Below are positions 15,921 through 24,829 of a stretch of 64,000 nucleotides of DNA, in pieces (positions within the stretch are counted from its first letter, which is position 1; each line of letters begins with the position of its first letter). Under the pieces are notes generated by a model. That model searched no databases and was not told the DNA's origin. It saw only the letters and a list, made by a program, of their open reading frames with translations. The position numbers and the translations under genes are program-made. Location of the stretch: contig JAVBRD010000013.1 of assembly GCA_031548365.1 (NCBI GenBank), positions 62,001 through 126,000 of the forward strand, written 5' to 3'. Source of the stretch: JAVBRD01 sp031548365. Lineage in GTDB: Bacteria > Bacillota > Clostridia > Christensenellales > UBA1750.

Positions 15921-16663
15921 TCAATGCGCACAAGCTCCATATTCCCCCACGCGGCAAGTTTGTCACCGCGAATAGCGAGCGCGCCGCGTATGCCGGGGAT
16001 GGCAGAAGCAAAAGAGACGGCCGCGTGCAAGCCGTCGTCCCCTGTGACGAGGTTACCGGCGGCGGTCGCGCACGCGTCGGCGAGTGCGGCATCATCGGAG
16101 ATTACGGTCACTGCATCGGCGTCGCCAAAGCTGACGGATGGCCCGACGCGCCCCGCTGAGGTGCATACGCCGCACCCGAGAGGAGCGAACACGCGCACAC
16201 CGAGACGACCAGAGAGGGGGGAGTCGCCCGCGTAAATGGCGATGACACGCGGAGCGGCGCAGCGGATGAAAAGGTCGCCGCCGTTTTCAACGACGACGTC
16301 GCCGGCTCCCGCGCCGATGATCGCCCGGCCCACATGCGCGGCGATGGCTCCCGCGACAGCGGCCATGGGTCCGACGCCGCAGGCCGCCGATACGCGGATC
16401 ATGGCGTCGGCGACGGGCAGCGCGCCGTCCAGGGTTACTGGGGAAAAGCTCGTCAGGAAGTCCGGCGAGCGCCGGATGGCGTCTAGGACGTGGGATCGCG
16501 CCTCAAGCGCGGCGGTTCGCGCTATATCGGGTACCGCGCGAGACGCGCCGATGTGCAGGTCGGTTTCACCCTCGCACACGCGAAAGTAATGAAGGCCAGC
16601 CCCGTGATGGAGCTGGCGGTAGGTTCGGCCTTGGTTAACGCCGGGCTTCTCGCCGCGCGTCAT
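15917..16663 (-). CDS. UPF0280-family protein of the homocysteine cluster
   Basis: 248 residues from ATG 16663 (ATGA overlap with the upstream ferredoxin stop); the frame extends further up but through that gene. The opening TYRQLHHGAGLHYFRVCEGETDLHIGA (seen in part) and the ACGVGPMAAVAGAIA and VVVENGGDLFIR segments are typical of UPF0280, a family distantly related to the flavin transferase ApbE. A late GCGVCTSAGRVGPSVSFGDADAV segment fits too. These proteins are commonly encoded with the NIL-ferredoxin and DUF39 proteins found just upstream here. Their biochemical role in that group is not settled. Confidence 0.85.
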   Translation of the reverse strand: MTRGEKPGVNQGRTYRQLHHGAGLHYFRVCEGETDLHIGASRAVPDIARTAALEARSHVLDAIRRSPDFLTSFSPVTLDGALPVADAMIRVSAACGVGPMAAVAGAIAAHVGRAIIGAGAGDVVVENGGDLFIRCAAPRVIAIYAGDSPLSGRLGVRVFAPLGCGVCTSAGRVGPSVSFGDADAVTVISDDAALADACATAAGNLVTGDDGLHAAVSFASAIPGIRGALAIRGDKLAAWGNMELVRIE

Positions 16664-17085
16664 AAGAAAACGTCGACGTCGATGGCGCGGACGGGGCAGG
16701 CCTTGATGCACGCCTCACATACCAAGCACTTTTCTGAGTCGAACGCCAGCGCCCAGTTGCTGCATTCGGAGATTGTGAGTGCGCCCGCAGGGCAAACGCC
16801 GGTGCACGCGCCGCAGGCCACGCACTTTTGCTCGCTCCAGATGATGTTCTTGGAGAACACCTTTGTCTGAACGCCCTGAGCGGCGACGTAGGCCAGCCCT
16901 TTTTCGATGTTCTCGGGCGCACCCGTGAGCTCGAGCGTCAGGCGGCCGTGCTTGCCCAGCGTGACCTCAGCGTTTAATATGTTGAACGTCAGGTCATAGT
17001 CTTTGACGAGTTTGTACGCGATGGGCTCGCCCGTCGCTTCCGGCGGGAAGTAAAGGAAGACCTTGATGGTTTTTGTTTCGCTCAT
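16660..17085 (-). CDS. NIL-domain 4Fe-4S ferredoxin
   Basis: 141 residues from ATG 17085, with AGGGGGA upstream. Residues about 1-75 (KVFLYFPPEATGEPIAYKLV, then FNILNAEVTLGKHGRLTLEL) form a NIL domain, a small ligand-binding fold also found in methionine transporters. Residues about 83-141 carry two clusters, CVACGACTGVCP and CLVCEACIKACP. It matches the partner (MA1822 type) that works with the DUF39 protein in making homocysteine from aspartate semialdehyde and sulfide, probably by supplying electrons. It lies 13 bases after the DUF39 gene. Confidence 0.92.
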   Translation of the reverse strand: MSETKTIKVFLYFPPEATGEPIAYKLVKDYDLTFNILNAEVTLGKHGRLTLELTGAPENIEKGLAYVAAQGVQTKVFSKNIIWSEQKCVACGACTGVCPAGALTISECSNWALAFDSEKCLVCEACIKACPVRAIDVDVFL

Positions 17086-17098
17086 GTTTAGCGTCCCC

Positions 17099-18247
17099 CT
17101 ACCTGATCTCAAGGCCGTTGATCTTGCGCCCGGTACCCAGAGGGGCGATGGGCTCGGCCAGCATCATTTTGCCGTTTGCGACCCAGGCCTTGAGCTCGGC
17201 GGCGATCTCGCGCGCGACCTTGAGGCTTGAGAGTGGCGCGGTGCGCACGGTTTTTCCGTTCAGTTCGACCGAGCCGGAGCGCAGCTGCGCGTAGTTCACG
17301 CGCGCGATGGGCGTGCGGTTGCGGCTTTCCTGCGAGTAATCGAAGACGTGGGTAAACAGCTTGTCGTTCGTCACGGCCAGTTGCGCGCACAGATCCTCGT
17401 CCAGAACGGGGATGGGGATGCCCACGCCCACCATCATGGAGACGCCGTAGCCTTCAAATGTCACGCCGCGGATGTACTTGGGGCTCATGCCGCGCAGATC
17501 GCCGATGAGCGCGAGCGTCGCGCCCGCGTAGCGATCGTTGCCGTCTTCATAAGTCTGATGGTTGAGCACGAACTGCGTGCCCTCCCACGCGATGTACCCC
17601 ACGCCGCCCCCGAAAAATATGCGCGTTCCCTGGCCCACGGCGCGCAGCTGCGGATCTTTGAGCAGCGGGGACAGCTCGCCCGACGTTGTGTAGGTGACGT
17701 TGCCGAACCCGGGCAGAAGCGTGCCCATGTACGTGCGCAGCGTGCGGCTGGATGAATTGGTGGCGGACGCGTAGTTCTGGTAGACGTTGCGCGGGCTGTA
17801 CATGTACGCCTGGTTGAGGTCGTCAAGCGTAACGGTCGTCTCGATCTCCTTGCGCGGGTAGCAGTCCGTGCCCTGGGACAGCGCGCGCAGGCGGACGGGC
17901 TTGCCCGCGATTAAATCCTCGATGACGTGCGCGCCGCCGTACTCGATGCCGCACGTTTCGGACGGCTGGGTCGCGCCGATGTAGGTGTCAACAGCGGCCA
18001 AACCGCCATACGCGGAGACGTCATTGAGCCAAATATTTGCCATGCGGATGGGCGGCTCGGAGTGCCCAAAGTTGAGAAACGCGCCGGAGGAGCACATGGG
18101 GCCGAACGTCGCGGTCGTCACGACGTCCACCTGCTGGGACGCCTTTTTGACGCCCTGCTCCGCGACGCGCCCGATGAGCTCCTCGGCGGTCACGACAACA
18201 ACAGAGCCCTTCTTAATTTTCTCGTTTATCTCATCAAAGGTTTTCAC
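17099..18247 (-). CDS. Homocysteine biosynthesis protein (DUF39, sulfur incorporation)
   Basis: 382 residues from GTG 18247, with GGGGGATAAC directly before it. The sequence TFGPMCSSGAFLNFGHSEPPIR and GIEYGGAHVIEDLI, followed by GTDCYPRK and FFGGGVGYIAWEGTQ, are family signatures (each quoted in part). Conserved cysteines CSSG, TCGIEYG and DCYPRK could carry the sulfur. Known relatives (Methanosarcina MA1821) are required for homocysteine formation without O-acetyl- or O-succinylhomoserine. The DUF39, NIL-ferredoxin and UPF0280 genes form one unit under the promoter at 18278-18306. Confidence 0.92.
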   Translation of the reverse strand: MKTFDEINEKIKKGSVVVVTAEELIGRVAEQGVKKASQQVDVVTTATFGPMCSSGAFLNFGHSEPPIRMANIWLNDVSAYGGLAAVDTYIGATQPSETCGIEYGGAHVIEDLIAGKPVRLRALSQGTDCYPRKEIETTVTLDDLNQAYMYSPRNVYQNYASATNSSSRTLRTYMGTLLPGFGNVTYTTSGELSPLLKDPQLRAVGQGTRIFFGGGVGYIAWEGTQFVLNHQTYEDGNDRYAGATLALIGDLRGMSPKYIRGVTFEGYGVSMMVGVGIPIPVLDEDLCAQLAVTNDKLFTHVFDYSQESRNRTPIARVNYAQLRSGSVELNGKTVRTAPLSSLKVAREIAAELKAWVANGKMMLAEPIAPLGTGRKINGLEIR

Positions 18248-18277
18248 GTTATCCCCCGATTCGTATGGAATACGCCT

Positions 18278-18306
18278 ATTCTACCGTCCGTCTTGCGCTT
18301 TGGCAA
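18278..18306 (-). promoter_or_regulatory. Promoter of homocysteine cluster
   Basis: Minus strand TTGCCA (18306-18301), 17-base spacer, TAGAAT (18283-18278). Confidence 0.7.
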
Positions 18307-18352
18307 GCTGTGTGATTAAATGTACATATCTATGCAGATAGGGGATGATCGC

Positions 18353-18826
18353 ATGATGAATATACGACCCTTTGACAAAGGCGACAGGCCGCTGGTCGAG
18401 GTGTTTTTCGCGCAGATGGGCGGGGAATCGCGCGCCTTCTTCAACCGCGGTTCGTTCAACGAGCGCCGCGCGCTGGCGTTTTTTGAGGAAGCGGACGACC
18501 CGAACATCCTCCGCTGGCTGGCCGAAGAAGACGGCCGCATGATCGGCTACGTTTACCTGTGGGATCTTGACACAACCCTGCCCTGGCTGGGCATCGCCGT
18601 CGCAGAGGATTACAAGGGCAAAGGCCTGGGGCGCGCGCTCATGGCGCACGCCGAGGACTGTGCGCGCAGGGAAGGCTACGCGGGCATTTTGCTGACAACG
18701 CACATCGCCAATATCCGCGGGCAGGCGCTTTACGCGCGGACGGGGTACCGCCGCATGGGCATGCATGACGGCGGCGAGATCCTGTACCTGCTCAGGTTTG
18801 AGCGCTTGCCCAAGAAGAAGGAGTAA
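18353..18826 (+). CDS. GNAT-family N-acetyltransferase
   Basis: 157 residues from ATG 18353, with AGGGGAT 8 bases upstream; ATG 18356 is equivalent. The acetyl-CoA loop is the Q/RxxGxG/A variant YKGKGLGRALM, followed by an A-x-x-x-G helix (CARREGYAGILLTT) and a final NIRGQALYARTGYRRMG strand-helix. It would acetylate an amine of unknown identity. The next gene, an ABC exporter, begins 8 bases later, so the two could act together on a compound, for instance modification followed by efflux. That link is inference. Confidence 0.9.
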   Translation: MMNIRPFDKGDRPLVEVFFAQMGGESRAFFNRGSFNERRALAFFEEADDPNILRWLAEEDGRMIGYVYLWDLDTTLPWLGIAVAEDYKGKGLGRALMAHAEDCARREGYAGILLTTHIANIRGQALYARTGYRRMGMHDGGEILYLLRFERLPKKKE

Positions 18827-18834
18827 TCAGAACC

Positions 18835-20583
18835 TTGAGCGATCGAATGAAACGTTTTTTTTCGTACTACCGCCCGTATAAGGGGCTGTTCATAGCCGAC
18901 GTAAGCTGCGCGGCCGCGGTCGCGGTCGTTGCGCTGCTTATACCGCTGTGCGTAAGGCACATCACAAAGGACGTGCTGGAGGCGGGCGTCCCCGGCGCGG
19001 CCAAAAGCATTCTCCTGACCGGCGGCGCGATGCTCGCGCTCATTCTCATCCGCTCGGCGTGCGCGTTTGTGATGGACGCCAAAGGGCACGTCATGGGCGC
19101 GATGATGGAGAGCGACATGCGCAACGAGCTGTTCGCGCACTACCTCAAAATGCCGTTCGGCTTTTACGACCGGCAGTCCACGGGGCGGCTGATGTCGCGG
19201 CTTACAAACGACCTGTTGAACCTGACGGAGCTTTACCACCACGGGCCGGAGGATCTGGCGGTCAACACGATCAAGCTGGTGGGCGGAGCCGTCATTTTGC
19301 TTGTCGTTGATTGGAAGCTCGCGCTGACGGTGTTCGCCTTTTTGCCGCCCATGGCGGTTTTGTCGCGGTATTTCGTGGGTAGGCTCAAGGGGATTTTCCG
19401 CGTCAACCGCGAGAGGATCGCCGACGTCAACGCGCGCGTGGAGGACAGCCTCTCGGGTATACGCGTGGTCAAATCGTTCACGAACGAAACGCTTGAGAAC
19501 GAGCGGTTTTCCACGGAGAACCGACGGTTCCTTGAGAGCCGCAAGGACATCTACACAAACGAGGCGTACTACTCCGTGTCCATGGACGGGCTGGTCATGC
19601 TCATCACCGCGACGGTGGTCGTCCTTGGCGGGCTGTTCATTCTGGGCGGAACGATGGACATCGCCGACCTTTTGACGTTCATCATGTATGTGTCGTACCT
19701 GACCGAGCCCATCCCCCGGCTGGGCCAGATCGTCACGCGCTTTCAGGAGGGCCTTGTGAGCTTTGACAGGTTCCTTGAAATCATGAATCTTGAGCCCGAC
19801 ATAAAAGACGCGCCTGGGGCCGCCGACATCGGCCGCGCAAAGGGCGACGTGAGCTTTTCCGGCGTGGGCTTCAGGTACGGCGCGGATCTTGAGTATGTGC
19901 TCAAGGACGTGAGCTTTAAGGTCGGGGCTGGCGAGACGGTCGCGCTCGTGGGCACGTCGGGCGTTGGGAAAACAACGCTTTGCTCTCTCATACCGCGGTT
20001 TTACGACGCGACGGAGGGAAGCGTCCTGCTGGACGGCGCGGATGTGCGCGGCATCGCGCTTGACGCGCTTCGGCGCAACGTGGGCGTCGTTCAGCAGGAC
20101 GTGTACCTCTTTGACGGAACCGTCATGGAGAACATCCTCTACGGCATGCCCGGCGCTTCGCGCGATGAGGCGGTCGAGGCGGCGAAGGCGGCCAACGCGC
20201 ACGATTTCATCGCCACGCTGCCCAAAGGCTACGACACAAACATCGGCCAGCGGGGCGTGCGGCTCTCGGGAGGGCAGAAACAGCGGCTGAGCATTGCCCG
20301 GGTTTTTCTCAAAAACCCGCCGGTGCTGGTTTTTGACGAGGCGACGAGCGCGCTGGATCACGAAAGCGAAAAGGCCGTGATGGAGTCGCTTGAGACGCTC
20401 AAGCGCAACCGCACGATTTTCGTGATCGCCCACCGGCTGTCAACTGTCAGGAACGCCGGGCGCATCATGGTGCTCACCGACAAGGGCATCTCCGAGCAGG
20501 GGACGCATGAGGAACTGCTTGAAAGGAAGGGTGCGTACGCCCGCATGGTCGCCGCATATTTCGACGCGCAGACCGCGATGTGA
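18835..20583 (+). CDS. ABC exporter, fused membrane and ATPase domains
   Basis: 582 residues from TTG 18835, with GGAG 11 bases upstream; ATG 18847 is possible but too far from it. Residues 1-320 hold six membrane spans with the NRERIADVNARVEDSLSGIR coupling region. Residues about 335-575 form the ATPase: Walker A GTSGVGKTT (near 375), signature LSGGQKQR, Walker B VLVFDEATSALD, H-loop IAHRLSTV. This is the MsbA/BmrA-type half-transporter that works as a homodimer or with a partner. No partner gene is next to it, so a homodimer is likely. The exported substrate is unknown. Confidence 0.93.
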   Translation: MSDRMKRFFSYYRPYKGLFIADVSCAAAVAVVALLIPLCVRHITKDVLEAGVPGAAKSILLTGGAMLALILIRSACAFVMDAKGHVMGAMMESDMRNELFAHYLKMPFGFYDRQSTGRLMSRLTNDLLNLTELYHHGPEDLAVNTIKLVGGAVILLVVDWKLALTVFAFLPPMAVLSRYFVGRLKGIFRVNRERIADVNARVEDSLSGIRVVKSFTNETLENERFSTENRRFLESRKDIYTNEAYYSVSMDGLVMLITATVVVLGGLFILGGTMDIADLLTFIMYVSYLTEPIPRLGQIVTRFQEGLVSFDRFLEIMNLEPDIKDAPGAADIGRAKGDVSFSGVGFRYGADLEYVLKDVSFKVGAGETVALVGTSGVGKTTLCSLIPRFYDATEGSVLLDGADVRGIALDALRRNVGVVQQDVYLFDGTVMENILYGMPGASRDEAVEAAKAANAHDFIATLPKGYDTNIGQRGVRLSGGQKQRLSIARVFLKNPPVLVFDEATSALDHESEKAVMESLETLKRNRTIFVIAHRLSTVRNAGRIMVLTDKGISEQGTHEELLERKGAYARMVAAYFDAQTAM

Positions 20584-20612
20584 TTGACAATTATACGATG
20601 TATCACTATACT
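20584..20612 (+). promoter_or_regulatory. Promoter of thrS
   Basis: TTGACA (20584-20589), 17-base spacer, TATACT (20607-20612), immediately after the stop of the ABC exporter. Start of transcription near 20619 gives a leader of about 90 bases. Confidence 0.85.
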
Positions 20613-20634
20613 AATTCAAGTGTCGCCGTGTGTT

Positions 20635-20666
20635 CCGTGCGCGCGCGGGTTGCCGTGCGCGTGCGG
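20635..20666 (+). promoter_or_regulatory. Strong hairpin in thrS leader
   Basis: A 14-bp stem (20635-20648 with 20653-20666, a few G-T wobbles) around the loop GTTG. It is not followed by a T run, so it is not a terminator, and the leader lacks T-box sequences. It might take part in leader control of thrS. Confidence 0.5.
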
Positions 20667-20710
20667 CCTTTGACGCACATGTACACCAATGAACGCAAGC
20701 GGAGGTATCC

Positions 20711-22642
20711 ATGAATATAACGCTCATAGACGGGAGCTCGCGGGCGTTTGAGCCCGGGACGACCGTGCTCGACGTGGCGGGCGCGCTCTCGCAGGGGCTG
20801 AAGAAAGCGGCTGCCGCCGGCCGGGTGAACGGGCAGATCGTGGATCTGCGGCACCGCATTGACGCGGACTGCGCGCTGGAGATCGTCACCATCGCCCAGG
20901 CCGAGGGTCTGCGCGTGCTCCGCCACACGGCCAGCCACGTCATGGCGCAGGCGGTCGCACGGCTGTTTCCCGCCGCGCTGCTTGCGATCGGGCCCGCGAT
21001 CGACAACGGCTTTTACTACGATTTTGACCTGCCCCGCGCGCTCACGCCCGAGGATCTGTCCGCGATCGAAAGAGAAATGGACAAGATTGCGCGCGAAAAC
21101 CTGCCGATCGAGCGTTTTGAGCTGGACAGGGGAGAAGCGCTCCGGCTCATGGAGGGCCAGCCCTATAAACAGGAGCTCATCGCCGAGCTGCCGGAGGGGG
21201 AAGCGATTTCCTTTTACAGGCAGGGGACGTTCACCGATCTGTGCGCCGGCCCGCACCTGATGGGGACGGGCGGCGTCAAGGCCTTTAAGCTCATGCAGGT
21301 CGCTGGCGCGTACTGGCGTGGGAGCGAGAAGAACAAAATGCTGCAGCGCATCTACGGAACTGCGTTTGAGAAAAAGGCCGACCTTGACGCGTATATCTCG
21401 GCGCTTGAAGAGGCGAAAAAGCGCGACCACAACCGCGTGGGCCGCGAGCTGGAGTATTTCACGACCGTGGATGTCATCGGTCAGGGCCTGCCCATTCTTC
21501 TGCCAAAGGGCGCGCGTGTGATCCAGCTCATGCAGCGCTTTGTGGAGGACGAGGAGCAAAGGCGCGGCTATCTTCTGACGAAGACGCCACTCATGGCAAA
21601 ATCCGATCTCTATAAAATTTCAGGACATTGGGATCATTACCGCGAGGGCATGTTCGTCATGGGTGAAGAAGGCAAGGACGACGAGGTTTTCGCGCTCCGA
21701 CCCATGACCTGCCCCTTCCAGTTCCAAGCGTACATGAACCGCACACGCTCTTACCGCGATCTCCCGATCCGGTATAACGAAACCTCAACGCTGTTCAGAA
21801 ACGAGTCGTCAGGGGAAATGCACGGCCTTATTCGCGTGCGCCAGTTCACCATCTCAGAAGGTCACCTCGCGTGCCGCCCCGACCAGGTCGAGCGCGAGTT
21901 CGAGCAGTGCCTGGAGCTTTCCCGATATATGCTAGGCGCGGTCGGTTTGCTTGAGGATGTGTCCTTTCGGTTTTCCAAGTGGGATCCGGGCAACCGCGAC
22001 AAGTACATCGGCGCGGCAGAAGATTGGGAAAACGCGCAGACGTTTATGAAGAAGATTCTTGATCACGTCGGTCTTTCATACACGGAGGCGGAAGGCGAAG
22101 CCGCGTTCTATGGCCCCAAGCTCGACATACAAATTCGCAACGTTCACGGCAAGGAGGACACGCTGGTCACCATCCAGGTGGACTTTCAGCTCGCCGAGCG
22201 TTTCGGAATGACGTACGTCGATCAGGACGGTCAAAAGAAGGCCCCGGTTGTCATCCACCGCACGTCGCTCGGATGCTACGAGCGCACGCTTGCTCTGCTC
22301 ATTGAGAAGTATGCGGGCGCAATGCCCACCTTCCTCGCGCCCGAGCAGGCCCGGTTGTTGACCATCACCGACCGTTCCGCTCCCTTTGCGGAGGAAATGG
22401 CGGCCAAGATGACGCAAAGCGGACTGCGCGTGACCATCGACGACCGTAACGAAAAGATCGGTCTCAAAATTCGCGAGGCTCAGATGGAAAAGATACCGTA
22501 CATGCTGATTATCGGGGACAAAGAGGCGGATGAAAAAATGCTGGCTGTCCGGGGACGCAAGGAGGGGGATATCGGCGTAATGGAGCCAACCGCGTTCATC
22601 ACGCGTGTGCTTGATGAGGTGCGCAGTCTGGCGAAGCCCTGA
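20711..22642 (+). CDS. thrS: Threonyl-tRNA synthetase
   Basis: 643 residues from ATG 20711, with GGAGG 5 bases upstream. Domains in order: TGS (about 1-60), the editing/SAD domain with HTASHVMAQAV (HxxxH) and CAGPHL, and the class II catalytic core with MTCPFQFQAY, RYNETSTLFRNE and GLIRVRQFTISEGH (motif 2). Motif 3 is HRTSLGCYERTLALLIE (usually ...GSIERF...). The C-terminal anticodon-binding domain is KIGLKIREAQMEKIPYMLIIG (part). It charges tRNA-Thr. Length is normal and all expected motifs are present. It is transcribed alone from its own promoter. Confidence 0.97.
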   Translation: MNITLIDGSSRAFEPGTTVLDVAGALSQGLKKAAAAGRVNGQIVDLRHRIDADCALEIVTIAQAEGLRVLRHTASHVMAQAVARLFPAALLAIGPAIDNGFYYDFDLPRALTPEDLSAIEREMDKIARENLPIERFELDRGEALRLMEGQPYKQELIAELPEGEAISFYRQGTFTDLCAGPHLMGTGGVKAFKLMQVAGAYWRGSEKNKMLQRIYGTAFEKKADLDAYISALEEAKKRDHNRVGRELEYFTTVDVIGQGLPILLPKGARVIQLMQRFVEDEEQRRGYLLTKTPLMAKSDLYKISGHWDHYREGMFVMGEEGKDDEVFALRPMTCPFQFQAYMNRTRSYRDLPIRYNETSTLFRNESSGEMHGLIRVRQFTISEGHLACRPDQVEREFEQCLELSRYMLGAVGLLEDVSFRFSKWDPGNRDKYIGAAEDWENAQTFMKKILDHVGLSYTEAEGEAAFYGPKLDIQIRNVHGKEDTLVTIQVDFQLAERFGMTYVDQDGQKKAPVVIHRTSLGCYERTLALLIEKYAGAMPTFLAPEQARLLTITDRSAPFAEEMAAKMTQSGLRVTIDDRNEKIGLKIREAQMEKIPYMLIIGDKEADEKMLAVRGRKEGDIGVMEPTAFITRVLDEVRSLAKP

Positions 22643-22718
22643 TGGCGGCCTGTCTTGAGCTTGAGCGACCGATTACCAGACCGATCACGTTTGAATGATA
22701 ATGAGGAAGGGCGTCAAC

Positions 22719-24710
22719 ATGAAAATCAAGGCTAAAATTCTGATACCAATGATCGCGCTGACCGCGGTAGCGGCCGCGGCGGTTCTGATCGCAAACATCT
22801 TTTTATTCTCCAGCTACATCGACAGCAAGCTGACGCAGGATGTCACCGCCGACTCGCAAGTCGCGCTCTCGGTTATGGAGACACGCAAGTCTCAAGCGCT
22901 CACGGCGTCTTATGCGGTTTCACGCGATGGGAAAATCATTTCCGCTGTGACCTCCGGCGACCATCAGGCGCTGGTCGACAGATCAATCGCACTGCTCAAA
23001 GAGGCGGGCGTCGAGTTCCTCACGGTCGTTGACACGGAAGGCGTTGTTCTCGTTCGTGCGCATGAGCCACAGACACTTGGCGACAGCCTCGCGTCGCAAG
23101 CCAATATCAAGTCCGCGCTGACCGGAAAAGCAATGAGCGCGATTGAAAAGGGCAGTGCGGTCAAGCTCTCCGTCCGCGCGGGGACACCGGTGCTGGATGC
23201 CGACGGAAAGGTCGTCGGCGCTGTCTCGGTCGGTTACAGGCTGGATACCAATGAGTTCGTCGACTATGTTAAAGCCCAGCTTTCTTCCGAGGTCACCGTC
23301 TTCCTCGGGGATGAACGGATTTCCACCACAGTCGTCAATCCCGATGGCACACGCGCCATCGGCACCAAGGCGTCCGAGGATGTGTCCGCAAAGGTGCTAT
23401 CGGGGCAGGGATATACCGGAAATGCGCTTGTACTCGGTCATCCCGCGATGGCCAAGTATGCGCCGATCATCGGGCCTGACAACAAGCCCATCGGTATGCT
23501 GTTTGTGGGAACTTATCTGACCGAGCGCACCGCAACCATCAACTCATTCCTTGTGACCAGCCTGAGTATCGTCGGCATTTTGCTGCTGATTACGGTGCCA
23601 TTGATCATTGTGCTTGTCCGCAGGATCATCAAGCCCATCAAAATCATGGTGAGTGCTGCGGAACGCCTTGCGGTGGGCGATCTCGATGTCAACGTCAGCG
23701 TGGATACGCGCGATGAGATGCGTGACCTGGCTGTCGCGTTCAATCAGATGATTGAAAACACGCGTAAACAATCCGAGGCGATTGAGATCATATCGCGCGG
23801 TGACCTGACCATCGACGTCGATATGCGTTCGGAAGTTGATTCCATGAACCGCGCGCTTGGGACGATGCTTAAGGCCAACAACGAGATGTTCTCCAGTATC
23901 ATCGAAGCTGCGCGCTCGGTTTACTCGGGATCCCAGCAGCTCTCCAACAGCGCGCAGACCGTGGCGCAAGGAGCAACGGAGCAAGCGGCCACGGTTCAGG
24001 AATTGTCTTCGTCCATTGTCGCGGTAACAGACAAGACCAAGATAAACGCGGAGCTTGCGAGCGATGCCGCCGCCCTGAGCAACGGCGTTCGTGAGAACGC
24101 TGAAAAAGGCTCTACACAGATGGATCACATGATGTCCGCGGTCGAGGAGATCAATGCGGCCAACAAGTCCATCAGCAAAGTCATCGGTGTCATTGATGAC
24201 ATCGCGTTCCAGACCAACATTTTAGCGCTCAACGCGTCGATCGAAGCCGCGCGCGCGGGACAGCACGGCACGGGATTCGCGGTTGTCGCGGAGGAAGTGC
24301 GCACGCTTGCAATGAAGAGCCTTGAGGCGGCCAAGAACACGGCCGCGCTTATTCAGGCGTCGGTGGATAAAGCCGAGTTCGGTTTGAGCATTGCCAAACA
24401 AACCGCAGAATCCTTCTCTGTCATCGTCAACGAGGTCGAGCGCAGCTCTCTGATCGTCAACACCATCGCCGAGTCGTCTGTCGAGCAAGCGACGGCCCTT
24501 TCGCGAATCAATGCGGGTGTTGAGCAGGTCTCGCAGGTCGTGCAGTCCAACAGCGCTGTCGCGCAGCAAACCGCCGCCGCGAGCACAGAGATGTCGTCTC
24601 ACGCCATGCTGCTCGACGAACTGGTCAGCCGCTTCCAACTCAAGGGCGCATCCAGCCAGCCCCAGCAGCTCGATCGCGGCGTTGGTTACGGTAAAGAGCT
24701 TAAGTTCTAG
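22719..24710 (+). CDS. Methyl-accepting chemotaxis protein
   Basis: 663 residues from ATG 22719, preceded by GAGGAAGGG; an earlier in-frame start at 22695 lacks a ribosome site. A membrane span (about 8-30), a Cache-like sensor (about 35-265, with FLTVVDTEGVVLVRAHEP), a second span (about 275-298), a HAMP domain (about 300-355) and the long signalling coiled coil follow. The hairpin tip region contains DIAFQTNILALNASIEAARAG (near 500) and VVAEEVRTLA. It would sense an extracellular ligand and control CheA. No other chemotaxis or flagellar gene is in the window. A strong terminator follows. Confidence 0.95.
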   Translation: MKIKAKILIPMIALTAVAAAAVLIANIFLFSSYIDSKLTQDVTADSQVALSVMETRKSQALTASYAVSRDGKIISAVTSGDHQALVDRSIALLKEAGVEFLTVVDTEGVVLVRAHEPQTLGDSLASQANIKSALTGKAMSAIEKGSAVKLSVRAGTPVLDADGKVVGAVSVGYRLDTNEFVDYVKAQLSSEVTVFLGDERISTTVVNPDGTRAIGTKASEDVSAKVLSGQGYTGNALVLGHPAMAKYAPIIGPDNKPIGMLFVGTYLTERTATINSFLVTSLSIVGILLLITVPLIIVLVRRIIKPIKIMVSAAERLAVGDLDVNVSVDTRDEMRDLAVAFNQMIENTRKQSEAIEIISRGDLTIDVDMRSEVDSMNRALGTMLKANNEMFSSIIEAARSVYSGSQQLSNSAQTVAQGATEQAATVQELSSSIVAVTDKTKINAELASDAAALSNGVRENAEKGSTQMDHMMSAVEEINAANKSISKVIGVIDDIAFQTNILALNASIEAARAGQHGTGFAVVAEEVRTLAMKSLEAAKNTAALIQASVDKAEFGLSIAKQTAESFSVIVNEVERSSLIVNTIAESSVEQATALSRINAGVEQVSQVVQSNSAVAQQTAAASTEMSSHAMLLDELVSRFQLKGASSQPQQLDRGVGYGKELKF

Positions 24711-24732
24711 TCGTTTGCGTTTAAAGTAAGTG

Positions 24733-24761
24733 AAACCGGAGGTTTTCCTCCGGTTTTTTTT
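24733..24761 (+). terminator. Terminator after chemoreceptor gene
   Basis: Perfect 10-bp stem AAACCGGAGG / CCTCCGGTTT, loop TTTT, then a T run. Confidence 0.93.
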
Positions 24762-24829
24762 GCTCTCACAAGGGAGTTGGCACCTTGATGTAGAACAGTT
24801 TAGGGCAACATAGCCAAGGAGGTCACGAG

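Noticed and set aside
18730..20433. Minus-strand open frame of 567 codons
   Set aside because: It is antisense to the ABC exporter, whose Walker and signature motifs prove the other strand; His/Arg-rich translation typical of a GC-rich shadow.
20619..20710. T-box riboswitch before thrS
   Set aside because: The leader is too short and lacks the T-box sequence, specifier loop and terminator.
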